64,000 bases of DNA from Harmonia axyridis (Eukaryota; Arthropoda; Insecta; Coleoptera; Coccinellidae). The stretch is taken from NCBI RefSeq assembly GCF_914767665.1, contig NC_059508.1, forward strand, positions 7,316,001 through 7,380,000, written 5' to 3'. The notes beneath the pieces were generated by a model. It was not told the origin of the DNA, did no database searches, and worked only from the letters and a program-made list of their open reading frames with translations. This document shows positions 20,822-31,602 of this stretch, one piece after another; positions within the stretch are counted from its first letter, which is position 1; every line of letters begins with the position of its first letter. The translations under genes were made by a program, and so were the position numbers.

Positions 20822-22109
20822 TCAGTCCCAGATATTTAAAATATCAGAAGGGTAGAGCTCGGTCGTGTCCGGTCCTTGTGGGCCCCCTGGTTCTCGTCGA
20901 ACTTCTGGTCCTCTTACACGCGATCCTTGGACCTGTCCTTCGCTTCCTAGGAATTTTCTCACCGTCCTTGCAGTACCTAAAAGAACAGCTTTTTGCATTA
21001 TATTACATATATACTCACTAAGTCCTAGTTGCTTGATATTTCTCTTGAGATTTTTGGGTACTATTCCTGTTGTTGAGATAATAATTGGAATAGTTCTCGT
21101 TGATATCATTCCCCACTGGCGCTTTATCTGAAATTCGAGGTCTCTATATTTTGAAATTTTTTCGACCTCCTCTTGACGCAGGTTGTTGTTATTTGGTATT
21201 GCTACGTCAACGAGTAATGCTGTCTTTTGATGTTTATCGACTAGTAATATATCTGGTCTATTGTGACCACTGACTGTTTTATCAGTCAAAACTGTACGAT
21301 CCCAGTACAGCTTATAGCGTTCGTTTTCCAGGATGGTCTCCGGTCGGTACTTGTAATATGGCATTTTTTCACAATGAATTAGTTTTAATGTGGTTGCCAA
21401 TTCTTGGTGTAGTATCTTTCCTACTGCATCGTGTTTCTCTTTATATTCATTTCCTGCAAACATTTGACATCCTCCCGTGATATGTTGTATTGTCTCATTT
21501 GTTGGACACCCATATCCTCGCCCATATCGGCATCGATCATCAGTAATAGTTCGATCCTTTATGATATACCCGCAGTAATTTTTAGTTGAGATCACTTGAT
21601 CTTGGATGGCTAAAAGAAAACCTTCTGTTTCTGGGAACATTGCACCTGATGTGAGCCAATAGTTCGACGCTTCAATGTCGACATGATCCTGGTTCACCTC
21701 GTTGAAATGTCTTCCATGCAGAGGCTTCTCTCTCCATCTTTCCAGTTTTTCTTTGTTTTGTCTGGTGGTTGAATGAAAATTGCTCCTTGTGAAGTTGTAA
21801 AGGTGTTGATTCGTCTGCTTCACAAGGTATTTTGTAGAACTCTGATGTACTTGCTTGATCTCTGAAGTATTCCCGTAGGCTTTCTATCTGCCCACTAGCA
21901 AGTTCCATGATGTCCGTAAGACCTCTGCCTCCTTTATTACTCGGCAGTGTAGTCCTCTCAGTGCTGCTTTTCGGATGGTGCTTGTTTGCTTTTGTCATCA
22001 ACGTTCTCATTTTACGTTGCAAGTTTTCGATGTCTGTTTTGCTCCATGGGACTATACCGAATGAGTATGTTAGAATTGAACATGCATATGTGTTGATGGC
22101 TCTCGTCAT
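20822..22109 (-). pseudogene. Dong-like copy 1: C-terminal domain and restriction-like endonuclease
   Basis: Two overlapping frames (22109-21672 and 21823-20822). After a thumb-like region with GGRGLTDIMELASGQ, the endonuclease is marked by RYGCPTNETIQHITGGC (a Cys/His cluster) and by RPDILLVDKHQKTALLVDV, a PD-(x)n-D pattern followed by KYRDLEFQIKRQW. The protein ends with the AVLLGTARTVRKFLG motif and a charged, GC-rich tail. In R2/R4-type elements this domain cuts the target DNA. The catalytic-looking PD and D residues are present in this copy. Confidence 0.75.
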
Positions 22110-23827
22110 GTTCCTGCTGTTGAGGTTTGTTTTTAAGATTTTTTTCTATTCTCCTAAAGAACTCAGTCGTTAAGTCTTGCTTCATTCTTTGGTGGTTGAT
22201 TCGTCGGTTCTGTTTCATTCCAAGATATTTATAAAGATCATCCGACTTCATTGCTTCTATTTGCTGTCCATTTGCGAGAGTGATCGGTTCATTTTGTAAT
22301 CTTCCTTCCACTACGCTGAGAGTATGACATTTCATTTGTTCAATCCGAATTCCATACCTTCATCTTTCGAAAAATGTTCCACTAGTTTGACCATAATTTC
22401 TAGGTGGTTCTTATTGCCTGTTATCAGTTTCAAATCATCCATGTACAGCAAATGATTGAGGGTGGTAGTATTATTATTTCCTTTAATGTTGAAATCCTTT
22501 TCAGTAGCGTTTAGCTGTTTAGAGGGTGCGTTCAGCGCCAAGAAGAACAATAAAGGGCTCAAGGAGTCTCCTTGGAAAATTCCCTTCTTAATTGGAATCA
22601 GTTTGGTTTTTATGTTTGCCGTGGAAAGATCGATGTTCGTTTTCCAATTGTCCATTGCAAGCTTTAGAAAATTGGTTATAATTAGATCGATCTTCTATAT
22701 CTCCAAAATTTTATTCAGCCAGCCATGTGGAAGTAAGTCGAAAGCCTTTTTATAATCAAAATAAGTCATGAAAAGATTTCTACGTTTCTTGAAGGCTTGG
22801 TTGCATATGATGGAATCCATTACCAGCTGTTCCTTCGATCCTTGTGCATTCTTGGAACATCCTTTCTGCTGTGTTGTAATTATTTAATTTTTCTCGCAAT
22901 GTTTGTAGATACGAGATGCTAAACATGATGTGATGATTTTGTATATTGTTGGTAGGCATGTTATAGGTCTATATTTTGATGGATCCATAGTGATTTGAAA
23001 ATCCTTCGGTATAAGGTAAGTGATACCTGTTGTTAAAAATGTTGGCATTTCTGTTGGATTATTTATTATGTTATTTATGTATTCGACTAGCCTGCCGTGC
23101 AGACACCAAAACTTCTTCAACCAGAAGTTGTGAATTCCAACTGGGCCTGGAGATTTCCAATTGTGAGTGTTCTTCAATATTTCCTGTAGTTCTTCAGACG
23201 TTATTACACTATGTGGCATACTTTCTATGGTCTCAAATGATTTCTCCTCTCTTCTTATCCAACGCGCTTTGGAGTTAAAGGGAGCTGGTGTTAACAGTTG
23301 ATCGGTCCAAAAACTTTCCATATCTTCGGCGCTTCGGCTAATTTTGTTGACGTTTGTTCATTAAGCATTCTATAAAATTTCTTTTCGGAGTTTTCAAAAA
23401 TCATATTGTCATGTTTTCGTTTATAGCTCTCATTGTATCTTCTCAGTCGTTCAGAGTATACACTTAATTTTTGTTTGAGTGTATCTAGAGTTTCTTGAGC
23501 ACTTTCATTGTTGGCGTCGTAGTTTGCATGTCGCCTATGGCGATCCATAATTGCATCCACTATTTTTTGTAGTTTTCTCGACGGAGAACCTTTTTCAAAT
23601 TGTGTCAACCTTCCTATATCTTGTCGGAGGCTATGTACTTTTGCTTCTAGCCTATTTTGCCAATGTGGTTTGTTATGCTGTTTTTTCTGTGCTGGTTGCT
23701 CACTTCTAGGTTTTGGCTTCACGCCGAGCACTGCTGATATTGTAGAGGCTGCACAGTAGGTAATAAGATGTAATGACTCTAGGTTCTGGTCATTCGAAAA
23801 AAACTTTGGAATTATCTCTTTGTTCAT
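22012..23827 (-). pseudogene. Dong-like copy 1: reverse transcriptase, frameshifted
   Basis: Overlapping minus-strand frames give a linker rich in KR (PRSEQPAQKKQHNKPHWQNR), then polymerase motifs: WKSPGPVGIHNFWLKKF, DPSKYRPITCLPTIYK, GIFQGDSLSPLLFFLALN and LLYMDDLKLITGNK, then MEFGLNK. YMDD rather than FADD is usual for the R2/R4 group. At least three frame changes separate these blocks, so the copy is dead. In the family, the enzyme primes cDNA synthesis from a nicked target. Confidence 0.8.
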
Positions 23828-24608
23828 TCAGTCTAGGAAGAATTGGTCGTTTGAGAGGATCAGTACCCTCGAATTGTATGAAATATCTATTCATTGTAAC
23901 AGATAATTGCTCTTATAGATCTCTTCGACTTTCTTCTCGGTTTTCCATAGTTGCAGTTTGTGTATTCCGCCATTGCTCATCTCTTACTAGTGCCAAATCT
24001 CCGCTGTTTTGTTCCTCAGTATTAATTTGTGCATTGGTGTTGTGTTGGTTTTCAGAACAATCGTAGTTTTCTTCAATTGTCACTTCGTTGTTAGTGAGGT
24101 TCCTATTCTGTAGCCTCAGTTGAACTTCATTTTTTATGGTGTTAAGTCTCTCATCGGGTACAAGTTTATTTCTCAATATGACCCGGTATTGGTCGGCTAC
24201 TCTTTGTTCAGAAACTTGAAGTTCGGGATAGTTTCTGTGGAATTCTGCAAACAGCTTCTGCCGGTAGCCTATTTTATCCTCTTTCATATTAGTTACTTCA
24301 TAGTATATGCGCATGATCGTTTCATTTATCGAACTTGTCCATTTCATGCGTCTTCTTGGTAGACCTGCTTGGGTGAGTGCTGGTTGGGGATCTTGCACAG
24401 CACTTTCAGCAGTCGGAGAAACACGTGTTATTCTTCTCCTATAATGTTGAGATTGTGGAAGCGTAGCATTTTGTTCGACAGACACCCGTCTCCTTAGCAC
24501 TCTGTCACCGACGTCCCGCATACTGTCATGTCCAGCGCCGGCTCCAGACACGCCCTGACGAACCTCAGGCAGCGGCTCTATATTTCTATTCCTTAAATTC
24601 ACCATCAT
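23828..24608 (-). pseudogene. Dong-like copy 1: N-terminal region with Myb-like segment
   Basis: 231 codons are open from ATG 24608 to a stop at 23913. A low-complexity start (PLPEVRQGVSGAGAG) is followed at residues 85-160 by RRRMKWTSSINETIMRIYY and a helical stretch (FAEFHRNYPELQVSEQRVAD) typical of the Myb-like DNA-binding segment of R2/R4-type elements. The frame ends early compared with copy 2, which continues another 35 codons. A 35-bp deletion relative to copy 2 lies just before the next open segment at 23827. Confidence 0.65.
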
Positions 24609-24846
24609 TCATGGGTTCCTCCGTGTCGTGGAGGAGACGGCCTTTGATCGCTTTTTACGATCCGCAGAGCTACGGTGGGAGAATTTTTTAGCTGCTTTCC
24701 ACACGGCTTCGTCCGTTACCCTGGTCAGGGACCCTTCGACAGGTTACAGCTTTCCGGGTCAGGGAGCTCCTGGAATCTGCGGTGGGCAGTAGTCGATTCA
24801 ATTCCTGATAGGTGAATCGCTAGGGATTTTCCTACTTGCTACCCGC
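24609..24846 (-). other. GC-rich structured 5' leader of Dong-like copy 1
   Basis: About 240 bp that are markedly GC-richer than the surroundings, conserved in copy 2 (47944-48180). Short hairpins are visible, such as GATCGTAAAAAGCGATC. It lies between the TAA repeat and the first ATG. It could hold a 5' ribozyme or translation-start structure, as in R2-type elements, but I cannot fold it here. Confidence 0.5.
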
Positions 24847-24870
24847 TTTATTATTATTATTATTATTATA
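24847..24870. repeat. (TTA)n microsatellite at the 5' junction of Dong-like copy 1
   Basis: About seven TTA units at the element boundary; the presumed target sequence. Confidence 0.85.
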
Positions 24871-25870
24871 ATTCAATGAAAAACAGATTCATCACTACAC
24901 ACACTTCTGAGTGCAGAAAACAAAATTGGCTCTAATGCCGAAGTGATTACTGATGTTTAAAGTCTATTCTGAAATCAAAGACGAATTTTTCTAGAAGTAG
25001 AAGTTCTTCGAGTTCAAGTATCATTCTTGAAGGTTACTACATTAATGATAAATATAGTCGAATTTTCAAGAGATAATGCATTTTCAAAGCTACGACCCGG
25101 GACTTTTCTAGTGATCTGTTATTCATGATAAAGGACCCCGCACGTTTAGTATGGGAAATGGCTTTCCGTGAATTTGGCTGAATTTTTGATATGTTGTAGT
25201 TCTTGATGAACTGATCAGAAAAGTCCCTAGCCACAAAGCTCAAAAATGGACAGTTTTCGAGATATGGAGCTTTGAAAATGGATTTTTTGCAATTTTCGGG
25301 GTTATTGCTCATCAATCGGGGAGCTCTCATTTCTCGTTTTGATGGAATTTGGATGTTTGGCGGCCAGAAACCGACTGAGAAATGATCTTCCTTGGTTATA
25401 TTAGGCGCCGCCATCGATAATTTTTTATAGACTGCTCCACATTGGCTATGAAATGAGATACAAAATCCAAGATCTTCCATACAACTTTTCATGCCACAAG
25501 ATGACCCCAGAATAATTCACATGACCGAGAAACGCCATATTGTGAGATTTTTTTAAGAGAGACCATAATAACTGAATCCTCATATATCTGATGTCCAATA
25601 ATATCAAATATGTTAGCCGAAATGTTCATAACCAGGCATCGCGAGCTGTAATGGGGGAAAATGGGAAAATCATAATCATATATCCTCAGGGATAACAATT
25701 GTGATCACTATTGATGTCATTTACATATGATATGTGATTTGTTTCTCACAAATCTCGATAATCTGACAATGGGGTGCCAAGACATTTTCCTCAGAATGTG
25801 TCGAAATTGATGATAGCATCTCACAGACAAACGAATCCGTGAAAATGTCTGCAGTTTTGATGCAATATAG
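24871..25870. other. Unassigned repeat-like sequence
   Basis: No gene that I can support. The text has the look of degenerate non-coding insect repeat (phrases such as TTTTCGAGATATGGAGCTTTG). The open frames here have no recognisable domain. Confidence 0.4.
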
Positions 25871-25971
25871 TACTATACGGGTGGAATATAGAAGTCCAAG
25901 TGTTGGAAGCTAACTATGAATGGAACTTCCGATATTAACCCACGAATTCTTGAAAATAATTTTTTTTTGCA

Positions 25972-26498
25972 AATGGTGTTAAGAAGGGTTAAAACTTTTT
26001 CGTGAAACTTTTGGGGCGATTCCCCGGGTCTTTGCCTCAAGTTAACTAAATATTGGTTCAAACAGTTTTCGTCTCGTTGATCTCCAAAATTTAAAATGAG
26101 AGAATATTTTATTTCTTTATTTCTTCCCAACTATTAGTTGCGCCGTGAATAGCTACTACTTCTTAGGCTTTGCCTTGATGTTTATTCAAAATTCCATCAA
26201 TCAGTAGGGTATTTCGAAAGTTATTAGGGTTATTTACATCAAAATAGTGAAGTAAAAGCGATTCAAAAGCTTTTACGAATCTGTGTAGTTTATTTGGGTA
26301 ACCGTCGAATTCCGGTATGATATAAAGATTCTTTGTGTCAAAATTGGGCGTTACTGTCATATTTTCTGTATTACTTTCTTCAGTAATGTTTAAATTATCA
26401 AATGTGTTAATTAAATCAAGAATTGTCTTTAATTCAATAGAATTATTTTCGGAAATTGAATCAATAGGATTGGAATCAGATGAGTCTGACCTAAACAA
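25972..26498 (-). pseudogene. Errantivirus-like (Ty3/gypsy) gag fragment
   Basis: Minus-strand gag from ATG 26498 with one in-frame stop near 26163. The first part has YIIPEFDGYPNKLHRFVKAF. After the stop the frame continues through a segment ending in FGDQRDENCLNQYLVNLRQR and PGESPQKFHEKVLTLLNTI, which is the capsid pattern of insect 17.6/297/gypsy-type elements. The match ends abruptly at about 25972, so gag is truncated and no pol follows. A primer-binding site and LTR lie upstream (26673-26966). Gag forms the virus-like particle in complete elements. Confidence 0.65.
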
Positions 26499-26672
26499 TG
26501 GTAATATTCAATTCACTTACAGGATCCACTTGAACATCAAAATCTTCATGCCTCGCTGCGTGATTGTATCCTCGATGGAACTTCACGGTTGCACCAAGTC
26601 TTTTTGATGGGTTCGTTTTTTCGCTTAATGAGTTGAAACTCAAAAGTCCTTCACAATGAAAACTCGCGAAAA

Positions 26673-26689
26673 CTCCGTCGACTGCGCCA
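26673..26689 (-). promoter_or_regulatory. Primer-binding site of the errantivirus-like element
   Basis: The minus strand reads TGGCGCAGTCGACGGAG immediately after the presumed LTR end. Its first 11 bases equal the tRNA-Ser-type site (TGGCGCAGTCG) known from 17.6/297-type elements. Confidence 0.6.
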
Positions 26690-26966
26690 TTTATGTATTT
26701 TGGTCCAGTAAGTTCGTTTTTGAAAACTTACATATTACAATTGCAATTACAAGTTAATTCTACGATAGAATTTTATTGAGATACAATATATGTGTTCGTA
26801 CTAGATTATAATTACAGACTAAGATGAGTTAGAGCGTCCGTGTCGCTGGTAAAAATTGCGGACTTAGCCATCTTCCATGAAGCGGTCAGATTACACGTAT
26901 CTCCGGTTCATTAGTCTGCTTATCTTGTTGTTAGGTGTCTTCGAACGAGATATATAACTCGCACTA
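26690..26966 (-). repeat. 5' LTR of the errantivirus-like element (single copy)
   Basis: About 277 bp on the minus strand with a TATATATCTC box and AATAAAATTC poly(A)-like signal, ending just before the primer-binding site. It abuts a 30-bp mariner remnant at 26967, consistent with insertion into a mariner copy. The partner LTR was not found, so length and the outer edge are inferred. Confidence 0.5.
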
Positions 26967-26998
26967 CGTCCATTAGCGATGAAGCGCACTTCGGGTTG
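26967..26998 (+). pseudogene. Mariner remnant, about 30 bp
   Basis: Twenty bases, TTAGCGATGAAGCGCACTTC, are identical to the SDEAHF-coding stretch of mariner copy 1 (14591-14610, minus strand), followed by GGTTGAA after one change. The rest of this mariner copy resumes at 31603, after LINE-E. Confidence 0.5.
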
Positions 26999-27538
26999 AA
27001 GTCTACTGGATTGTGTGTGATGCTTTATGAATGACGGTTGATTTCAGCTTCGCTCCGCCACTTTTTTCCTAGTTTTCACGGATGCATCAAATGTATTTTT
27101 GATTCTTAAGCATAAGACCGAAGTTAAGTTTACGCTCTTTTGTGTCCTGTGCTTGGTGCATTTTGCAGGTGAGCTGTTTCTGAAATTTGGAAGAGTGACT
27201 CATAGGATATTGTCGATCTTATCGGGGAAATCACTTTAACGTCGGTTTTTTTGAACACATGCTTCCTTATTGATTAGAGGCGGCTGCTATAAAGGTGACC
27301 ATATACTGTGTGGATTTGTGTTCTGTGTTTCTTTGGTGCTTTATTGAATTTTTAAAAAATATTGTACTTCGTCCTTTTTCTGTTTTCTTCCTTCCTACCC
27401 GCTCTTTGTACTCCCAGCGGTTCCTTCCGTGGTCTGCCTTCTGTCTTAAGTCTCTCTTAACGACCCAAGAGAGTGAAGAGTCTTGTTTCCTTTCCTTTTT
27501 CCTATCTGGGCATCAAATCGGTGAATAATTTAGCAAAC

Positions 27539-28657
27539 ATGGCACCACGAATAAATAGCAGTGCGGAAATATTTTGTAAAAAATGTGTAAAAGAAGTGAA
27601 AACTTATATAACGTGTACAAAATGTGACAGTACTTATCACTTCAGTTGTGTGTTGAAAATTTCTGGAATCTTTATAAACCAAGAAGTAGGACTGGTTTGT
27701 TGTGAAGATGTAATCTCAAAACTAAGTTCGTATGAGGAGGTGAAGCTGAAACACGAGAAATTAAAAGCGCGTCTAACAAGTTTGAATGAACAGCGTTTTG
27801 AAATTTCAGTTTCCCAGCTGCAAGATGTAGCTGAGACTGAGCCGAACATCTCGAATAATTCCTGTATATTTGAAAATGTTGAAAAGTCCGAGGACAAGGA
27901 TATTCATGTGGAATACCTGAATCAGATCATTGGAGTAAAGAACGAAATAATTGAGGAACTCAATGATAAAATAAAAATACTCAAAAACTATAATAATTTA
28001 TTAGAAAATATCGGCGGAAAAAAATCGACCACTATTCCATCTATTGGACTTTCCACAAGTTTCTATGAAGCAACGCAGAGACCTCCGTTACAGTCCTCGA
28101 TATGCGAAAACAAAAATTTGTCACATGGAGTACCTAAGCGTATGAAACGGATACTACTGAATGAACAGGTGTCAGCGAACCTTATCAATGAACAACAGAC
28201 GTATATGAATGGGCAGATGTCATCGAACCCACATCAATCTAAAGATGATAAGAAAAAAAACATCGCTAAATCCGTGAAAGAGAACGTAAATGTCCCTGGA
28301 CTGAACAAATTGAATAGTTCGAACAATTCTCGTCCTGGAATAGTAAAGGGAACAAGAACATCATCTGGAAGAGTATCGACGTTCAACAGCTGTAAATCTA
28401 AAATATGGTTGTATATTGGTAAAATTGAGCTGGGGACGACTGAAGATTCTATCCTAAATCATTTGAGTAAGATTTTTCCTGACCGGTCTTTCGTTGTCGA
28501 AGCCCAGCCAATAAGAGCCAACTCAACCAGCATGGCCCTCAAAGTGGGTAGTGACGTTGATCTACATGATGAGCTTTATAAAAGTAGCACATGGCCGGAG
28601 GGAGTAACTGCCAGGCGTTTTTCCTTTTTTCGAAGAAAAAACTATAATGAACAATAA
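27539..28657 (+). CDS. LINE-E ORF1: PHD-finger protein
   Basis: 372 codons from ATG 27539 (AACATGGCACCA); the frame is open further upstream but without a better start. Residues 11-50 contain a PHD-like zinc finger: FCKKCVKEV, TCTKC and YHFSC supply the Cys/Cys/Cys/Cys/His/Cys ligands. A coiled coil with many Glu and Lys follows at about 60-150, then a Ser/Asn-rich linker. Residues 285-365 form a conserved C-terminal domain (KIWLYIGKIELGTTEDSIL, STSMALKVG). PHD fingers occur in ORF1 of CR1-group elements. The protein likely binds element RNA or chromatin (inferred). The stop codon overlaps the ORF2 start by 11 bases in ATGAACAATAA, suggesting coupled termination and re-initiation. Confidence 0.8.
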   Translation: MAPRINSSAEIFCKKCVKEVKTYITCTKCDSTYHFSCVLKISGIFINQEVGLVCCEDVISKLSSYEEVKLKHEKLKARLTSLNEQRFEISVSQLQDVAETEPNISNNSCIFENVEKSEDKDIHVEYLNQIIGVKNEIIEELNDKIKILKNYNNLLENIGGKKSTTIPSIGLSTSFYEATQRPPLQSSICENKNLSHGVPKRMKRILLNEQVSANLINEQQTYMNGQMSSNPHQSKDDKKKNIAKSVKENVNVPGLNKLNSSNNSRPGIVKGTRTSSGRVSTFNSCKSKIWLYIGKIELGTTEDSILNHLSKIFPDRSFVVEAQPIRANSTSMALKVGSDVDLHDELYKSSTWPEGVTARRFSFFRRKNYNEQ

Positions 28658-31418
28658 AGATTATAAAGCTGAAGAACTTACAACACTATTAAATTTTAAT
28701 TTGCAGTCTTTGGGAAACAAAATTGACGCCGTCAAGTATCTTTTAGAGTCACGAAAAGTTGACATAGCCTGTTTCACGGAACACTGGCTTACTTATGATA
28801 AATTCACGAGAATAAATATGGGTGACTATGTCGTAGCTAGTTCTTATTGTCGAAAATCTTCGAGACACGGTGGTTCCGCTGTTGTCCTCCGAGTTGGCCT
28901 ACCTTTTGGGGAGCTCGTAGAGGTTGCGTCTCACTCGATAGAAAGAGTGATAGAGCTTTGTGGTGTGAGAATGCTGACACTTAAAATGATAATAATTTCA
29001 GTTTATAGACCACCATCTGGAAGTGTACCTGACTTCATTGCTGTCTTGACAAGAGTACTCGAAATATGTCGAGGGTCTTATCCAACGGATAGTGTGGTTT
29101 TTTCTGGCGACTTCAACATTGTTTCGAAAAATTCGAAGGAACAGGAACAACTTCTGGAGGCTTTCAAAATATATGGATTGGATCCAGCATTCACTGAACC
29201 TTCAAGGGTGACAAATGTGACTAAATCGTGCATAGACAACGTTTTTTCTGATATTGTTATAGCACCTAGAGAGAAATTTACCTTTGATCCACACATTTCA
29301 GATCATAAAGCCCAGATCTTCAAATTTCCAGTCAAGAAATCAACCAATCAGATTCCATATTATAAATTAAAAAGAAACTTCAACGAAAAAAACACTTCTC
29401 ATTTCATTGAGAAGATCAAAGCTGAAGATTGGACGCTGTTGTACTCTGATGATGCAGCGGTTCAGTTTTCCAATTTCCACAGCCGTTTGCTTGATATCTT
29501 TCATAAGTGCTTTCCTGAAGAAAGAGTAAGAACTGAACGCAGAAAAAAGTATCAAAAGAATAGAGAATTAGAGAAATTGAGGAATAAAGTAGATGCAGCT
29601 GACACAATAGCAAAAGTGAGAAAGGATGAACAGAGTAGACTACTTTACGAATTCTTGAGGGGGTCCCTTAGGTCAAAAATCAGGGAAACAGTGAAAGAGA
29701 AGAATGCTCTTAGATTAGCGAAAGCAAGCAATAAATATAAGGCAATGTGGCAGCTGATACGACAGGAAACAAATACTCAACCAAGAAAAACATATAGTAA
29801 TTTAACATCAGATGACATGAATAACTACTTGGTATCGATTGGGATGAAAATAGGTGATAATACCCAAATTTCACTGGATGGATCGAGGGGACTACTCGAG
29901 AATAAACACGAACAGAATTTGGAGTCCATGTTCATGTTTCCTGTCACAGAAGAAGAAATAATGCACCTCTGCAGAAAACTCAAAAGTAAGAATTCGCGGG
30001 ATATTTATGGAATGTCAGTGGCGCTTTTCAAGCAGGCTTGCCCTTTTCTTGTGGTACCACTTTGTAGACTGTTCAATGATTGCATGTCACAAGAAATTTT
30101 TCCTGACGAGCTTAAAGTAGGACTAGTTAGTCCTGTTTTCAAGAAAGGTGACCCAGACGAATTTGCAAACTACAGACCGATATCTGTGTTACCTGCTGTA
30201 TCCAAAATTTTTGAGCTGATATTGAGGGACAGACTGCATGGTTTCTTTGAAAAACATTCCATAATTTTTGAATCCCAACATGGTTTCAGACAAAATAGGT
30301 CCACAATAACAGCCCTGACGCAGGTCATTGAAACAATTGTTGAGGCGTATGAGAGAGGAAATGAAGTGGAGCTTACATGTATGGACCTGACTAAAGCGTT
30401 TGATAGCGTAAACCATGAAATTTTACTGATGAAGCTTCATCATTATGGAGTGCGAGGTGGAGTGAATAACTTGCTCAGATCTTACCTTACGAAGAGAAGT
30501 CAGGCTGTGATATGGTGCGATGAAGTATCGGCTCTTGGAGTGTTGACGGCTGGAGTCCCGCAGGGGTCCATATTGGGACCACTGTTGTTCATCATTTATA
30601 TGAATGATCTGTTTCGGAACGTCACCGTGGAGATGGTGGGCTACGCGGACGACACTGGCTATCTTAGCACCTCGAAATCTCGGGATAAACTTTTGAGGGA
30701 ATCGATGGTGGCAGAAGGGGAGGCTTCGTCGTGGTTTTCGATAAATGGTTTGCTCTCCAACAGTGAAAAAACTCAGAAATTGGTGTTCACCAACAGAGAA
30801 ATAAATCAAAATTCTCTGACATACTTAGGACTAGAATTTCAGTCATCTCTGAGTTGGAGTAAACACATCGACACTCTCTGTAGAAAGCTGTCAACGGCAT
30901 TATTCATGATACGACGTATCAAAGAAATAGCAAATTTGTTGACAGCTAAACAAGCTTATTATTCTGCCTTTCACAGTGTGGCAAATTATGGAATTATTTT
31001 ATGGGGTCATGCTGGGGATGCCGAAAGAATTCTTGTGAAACAAAAAAGAGCATTGAGGATATTATTTGACATGGGAAACACAGAAAGTTGCAGAAATATC
31101 TTCAAGAGGGAAGGCATACTCACGATTAATTCCATTTTCATACTTACATGTGTCAGTTATATCCATGCAAAGAGGGATAAGTTTCCAAAAAACTCAACAT
31201 TTCACGATTATAATACACGTGATAAAGATAAATATGCAATACCCCGCCATCGAATGAAGAAGGAAGGACAAGGACACAATTTCATAGCTTTGAAACTTTA
31301 TAATAAACTGCTAGACTTTTTAAAGACTCTGGGGAAGGCACAGTTCCACAAGAAAGTAAAAGAATTATTGCTTGAAAACACGATCTACTATCTACACGAG
31401 TTCCTCGCCCGATCTTAG
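28647..31418 (+). CDS. LINE-E ORF2: endonuclease/reverse transcriptase, intact
   Basis: 923 codons with no stop. The APE endonuclease (about residues 10-230) shows FNLQSLGNKID, CFTEHWL, SVYRPPSG, FSGDFNI at about 152 and the HISDHKA box at about 217. The reverse transcriptase (about 430-720) shows NSRDIYGMSVALFK, LVSPVFKKGDP, NYRPISVLPAVSKIFE, DLTKAFDSVNHEIL, AGVPQGSILGPLLFII and GYADDTGYL at about 665. The C-terminal region has TYLGLEF, the NYGIILWGHAGD motif and HDYNTRDKDKYAIPRHR. These are all of the usual catalytic motifs at normal length. This protein nicks target DNA and copies the element RNA. It overlaps ORF1 by 11 bases in another frame. Confidence 0.92.
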   Translation: MNNKDYKAEELTTLLNFNLQSLGNKIDAVKYLLESRKVDIACFTEHWLTYDKFTRINMGDYVVASSYCRKSSRHGGSAVVLRVGLPFGELVEVASHSIERVIELCGVRMLTLKMIIISVYRPPSGSVPDFIAVLTRVLEICRGSYPTDSVVFSGDFNIVSKNSKEQEQLLEAFKIYGLDPAFTEPSRVTNVTKSCIDNVFSDIVIAPREKFTFDPHISDHKAQIFKFPVKKSTNQIPYYKLKRNFNEKNTSHFIEKIKAEDWTLLYSDDAAVQFSNFHSRLLDIFHKCFPEERVRTERRKKYQKNRELEKLRNKVDAADTIAKVRKDEQSRLLYEFLRGSLRSKIRETVKEKNALRLAKASNKYKAMWQLIRQETNTQPRKTYSNLTSDDMNNYLVSIGMKIGDNTQISLDGSRGLLENKHEQNLESMFMFPVTEEEIMHLCRKLKSKNSRDIYGMSVALFKQACPFLVVPLCRLFNDCMSQEIFPDELKVGLVSPVFKKGDPDEFANYRPISVLPAVSKIFELILRDRLHGFFEKHSIIFESQHGFRQNRSTITALTQVIETIVEAYERGNEVELTCMDLTKAFDSVNHEILLMKLHHYGVRGGVNNLLRSYLTKRSQAVIWCDEVSALGVLTAGVPQGSILGPLLFIIYMNDLFRNVTVEMVGYADDTGYLSTSKSRDKLLRESMVAEGEASSWFSINGLLSNSEKTQKLVFTNREINQNSLTYLGLEFQSSLSWSKHIDTLCRKLSTALFMIRRIKEIANLLTAKQAYYSAFHSVANYGIILWGHAGDAERILVKQKRALRILFDMGNTESCRNIFKREGILTINSIFILTCVSYIHAKRDKFPKNSTFHDYNTRDKDKYAIPRHRMKKEGQGHNFIALKLYNKLLDFLKTLGKAQFHKKVKELLLENTIYYLHEFLARS

Positions 31419-31602
31419 CGTTTATATAGTGTATTACTTTATTTGTTGATTTTATCTGTATGATATTATTATGTTTTGTATTTGTATCTACACATCTATT
31501 ATTTTAGATATATTATTCCATGTTTTATTGACGTGTCATGTAACTTTTGATGACTAGAATTTGTACATGAAATCTTTGTACAAATAAATAGTAAATAGTA
31601 AA

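Larger units (their letters stand above)
20748..24846 (-). mobile_element. Dong/R4-like non-LTR element, copy 1 (about 4.1 kb)
   Basis: A single-ORF LINE on the minus strand, now broken by several frameshifts. Order: GC-rich 5' leader (24609-24846), N-terminal region with a Myb-like segment, reverse transcriptase with a YMDD box, restriction-like endonuclease, GC-rich 3' UTR ending AAAAGTCGGG. Its 5' end lies against (TAA)n and its 3' end against the AT-rich tail of another LINE. It is nearly collinear with copy 2 at 44098-48180 and clearly very similar. The endonuclease type and TAA-repeat target are known for Dong of the R4 clade; clade assignment here is inferred. Confidence 0.8.
26999..31602 (+). 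mobile_element. LINE-E: CR1-like non-LTR retrotransposon with both ORFs intact
   Basis: A plus-strand element of about 4.6 kb: 5' UTR 26999-27538, ORF1 27539-28657, ORF2 28647-31418, then a 3' UTR ending in AAATAGTAAATAGTAAAAA. Both ORFs are uninterrupted. It lies inside a mariner copy (remnants at 26967 and from 31603). About 10 bp of mariner sequence is missing at the junction and no clear target duplication is seen. The short repeated 3' tail and the PHD-bearing ORF1 favour the CR1 group; the name is inferred. Confidence 0.8.

Noticed and set aside
25037..25492. Minus-strand ORF of 151 codons
   Set aside because: No domain, no splice or start context, and repeat-like DNA; probably chance in decayed sequence.
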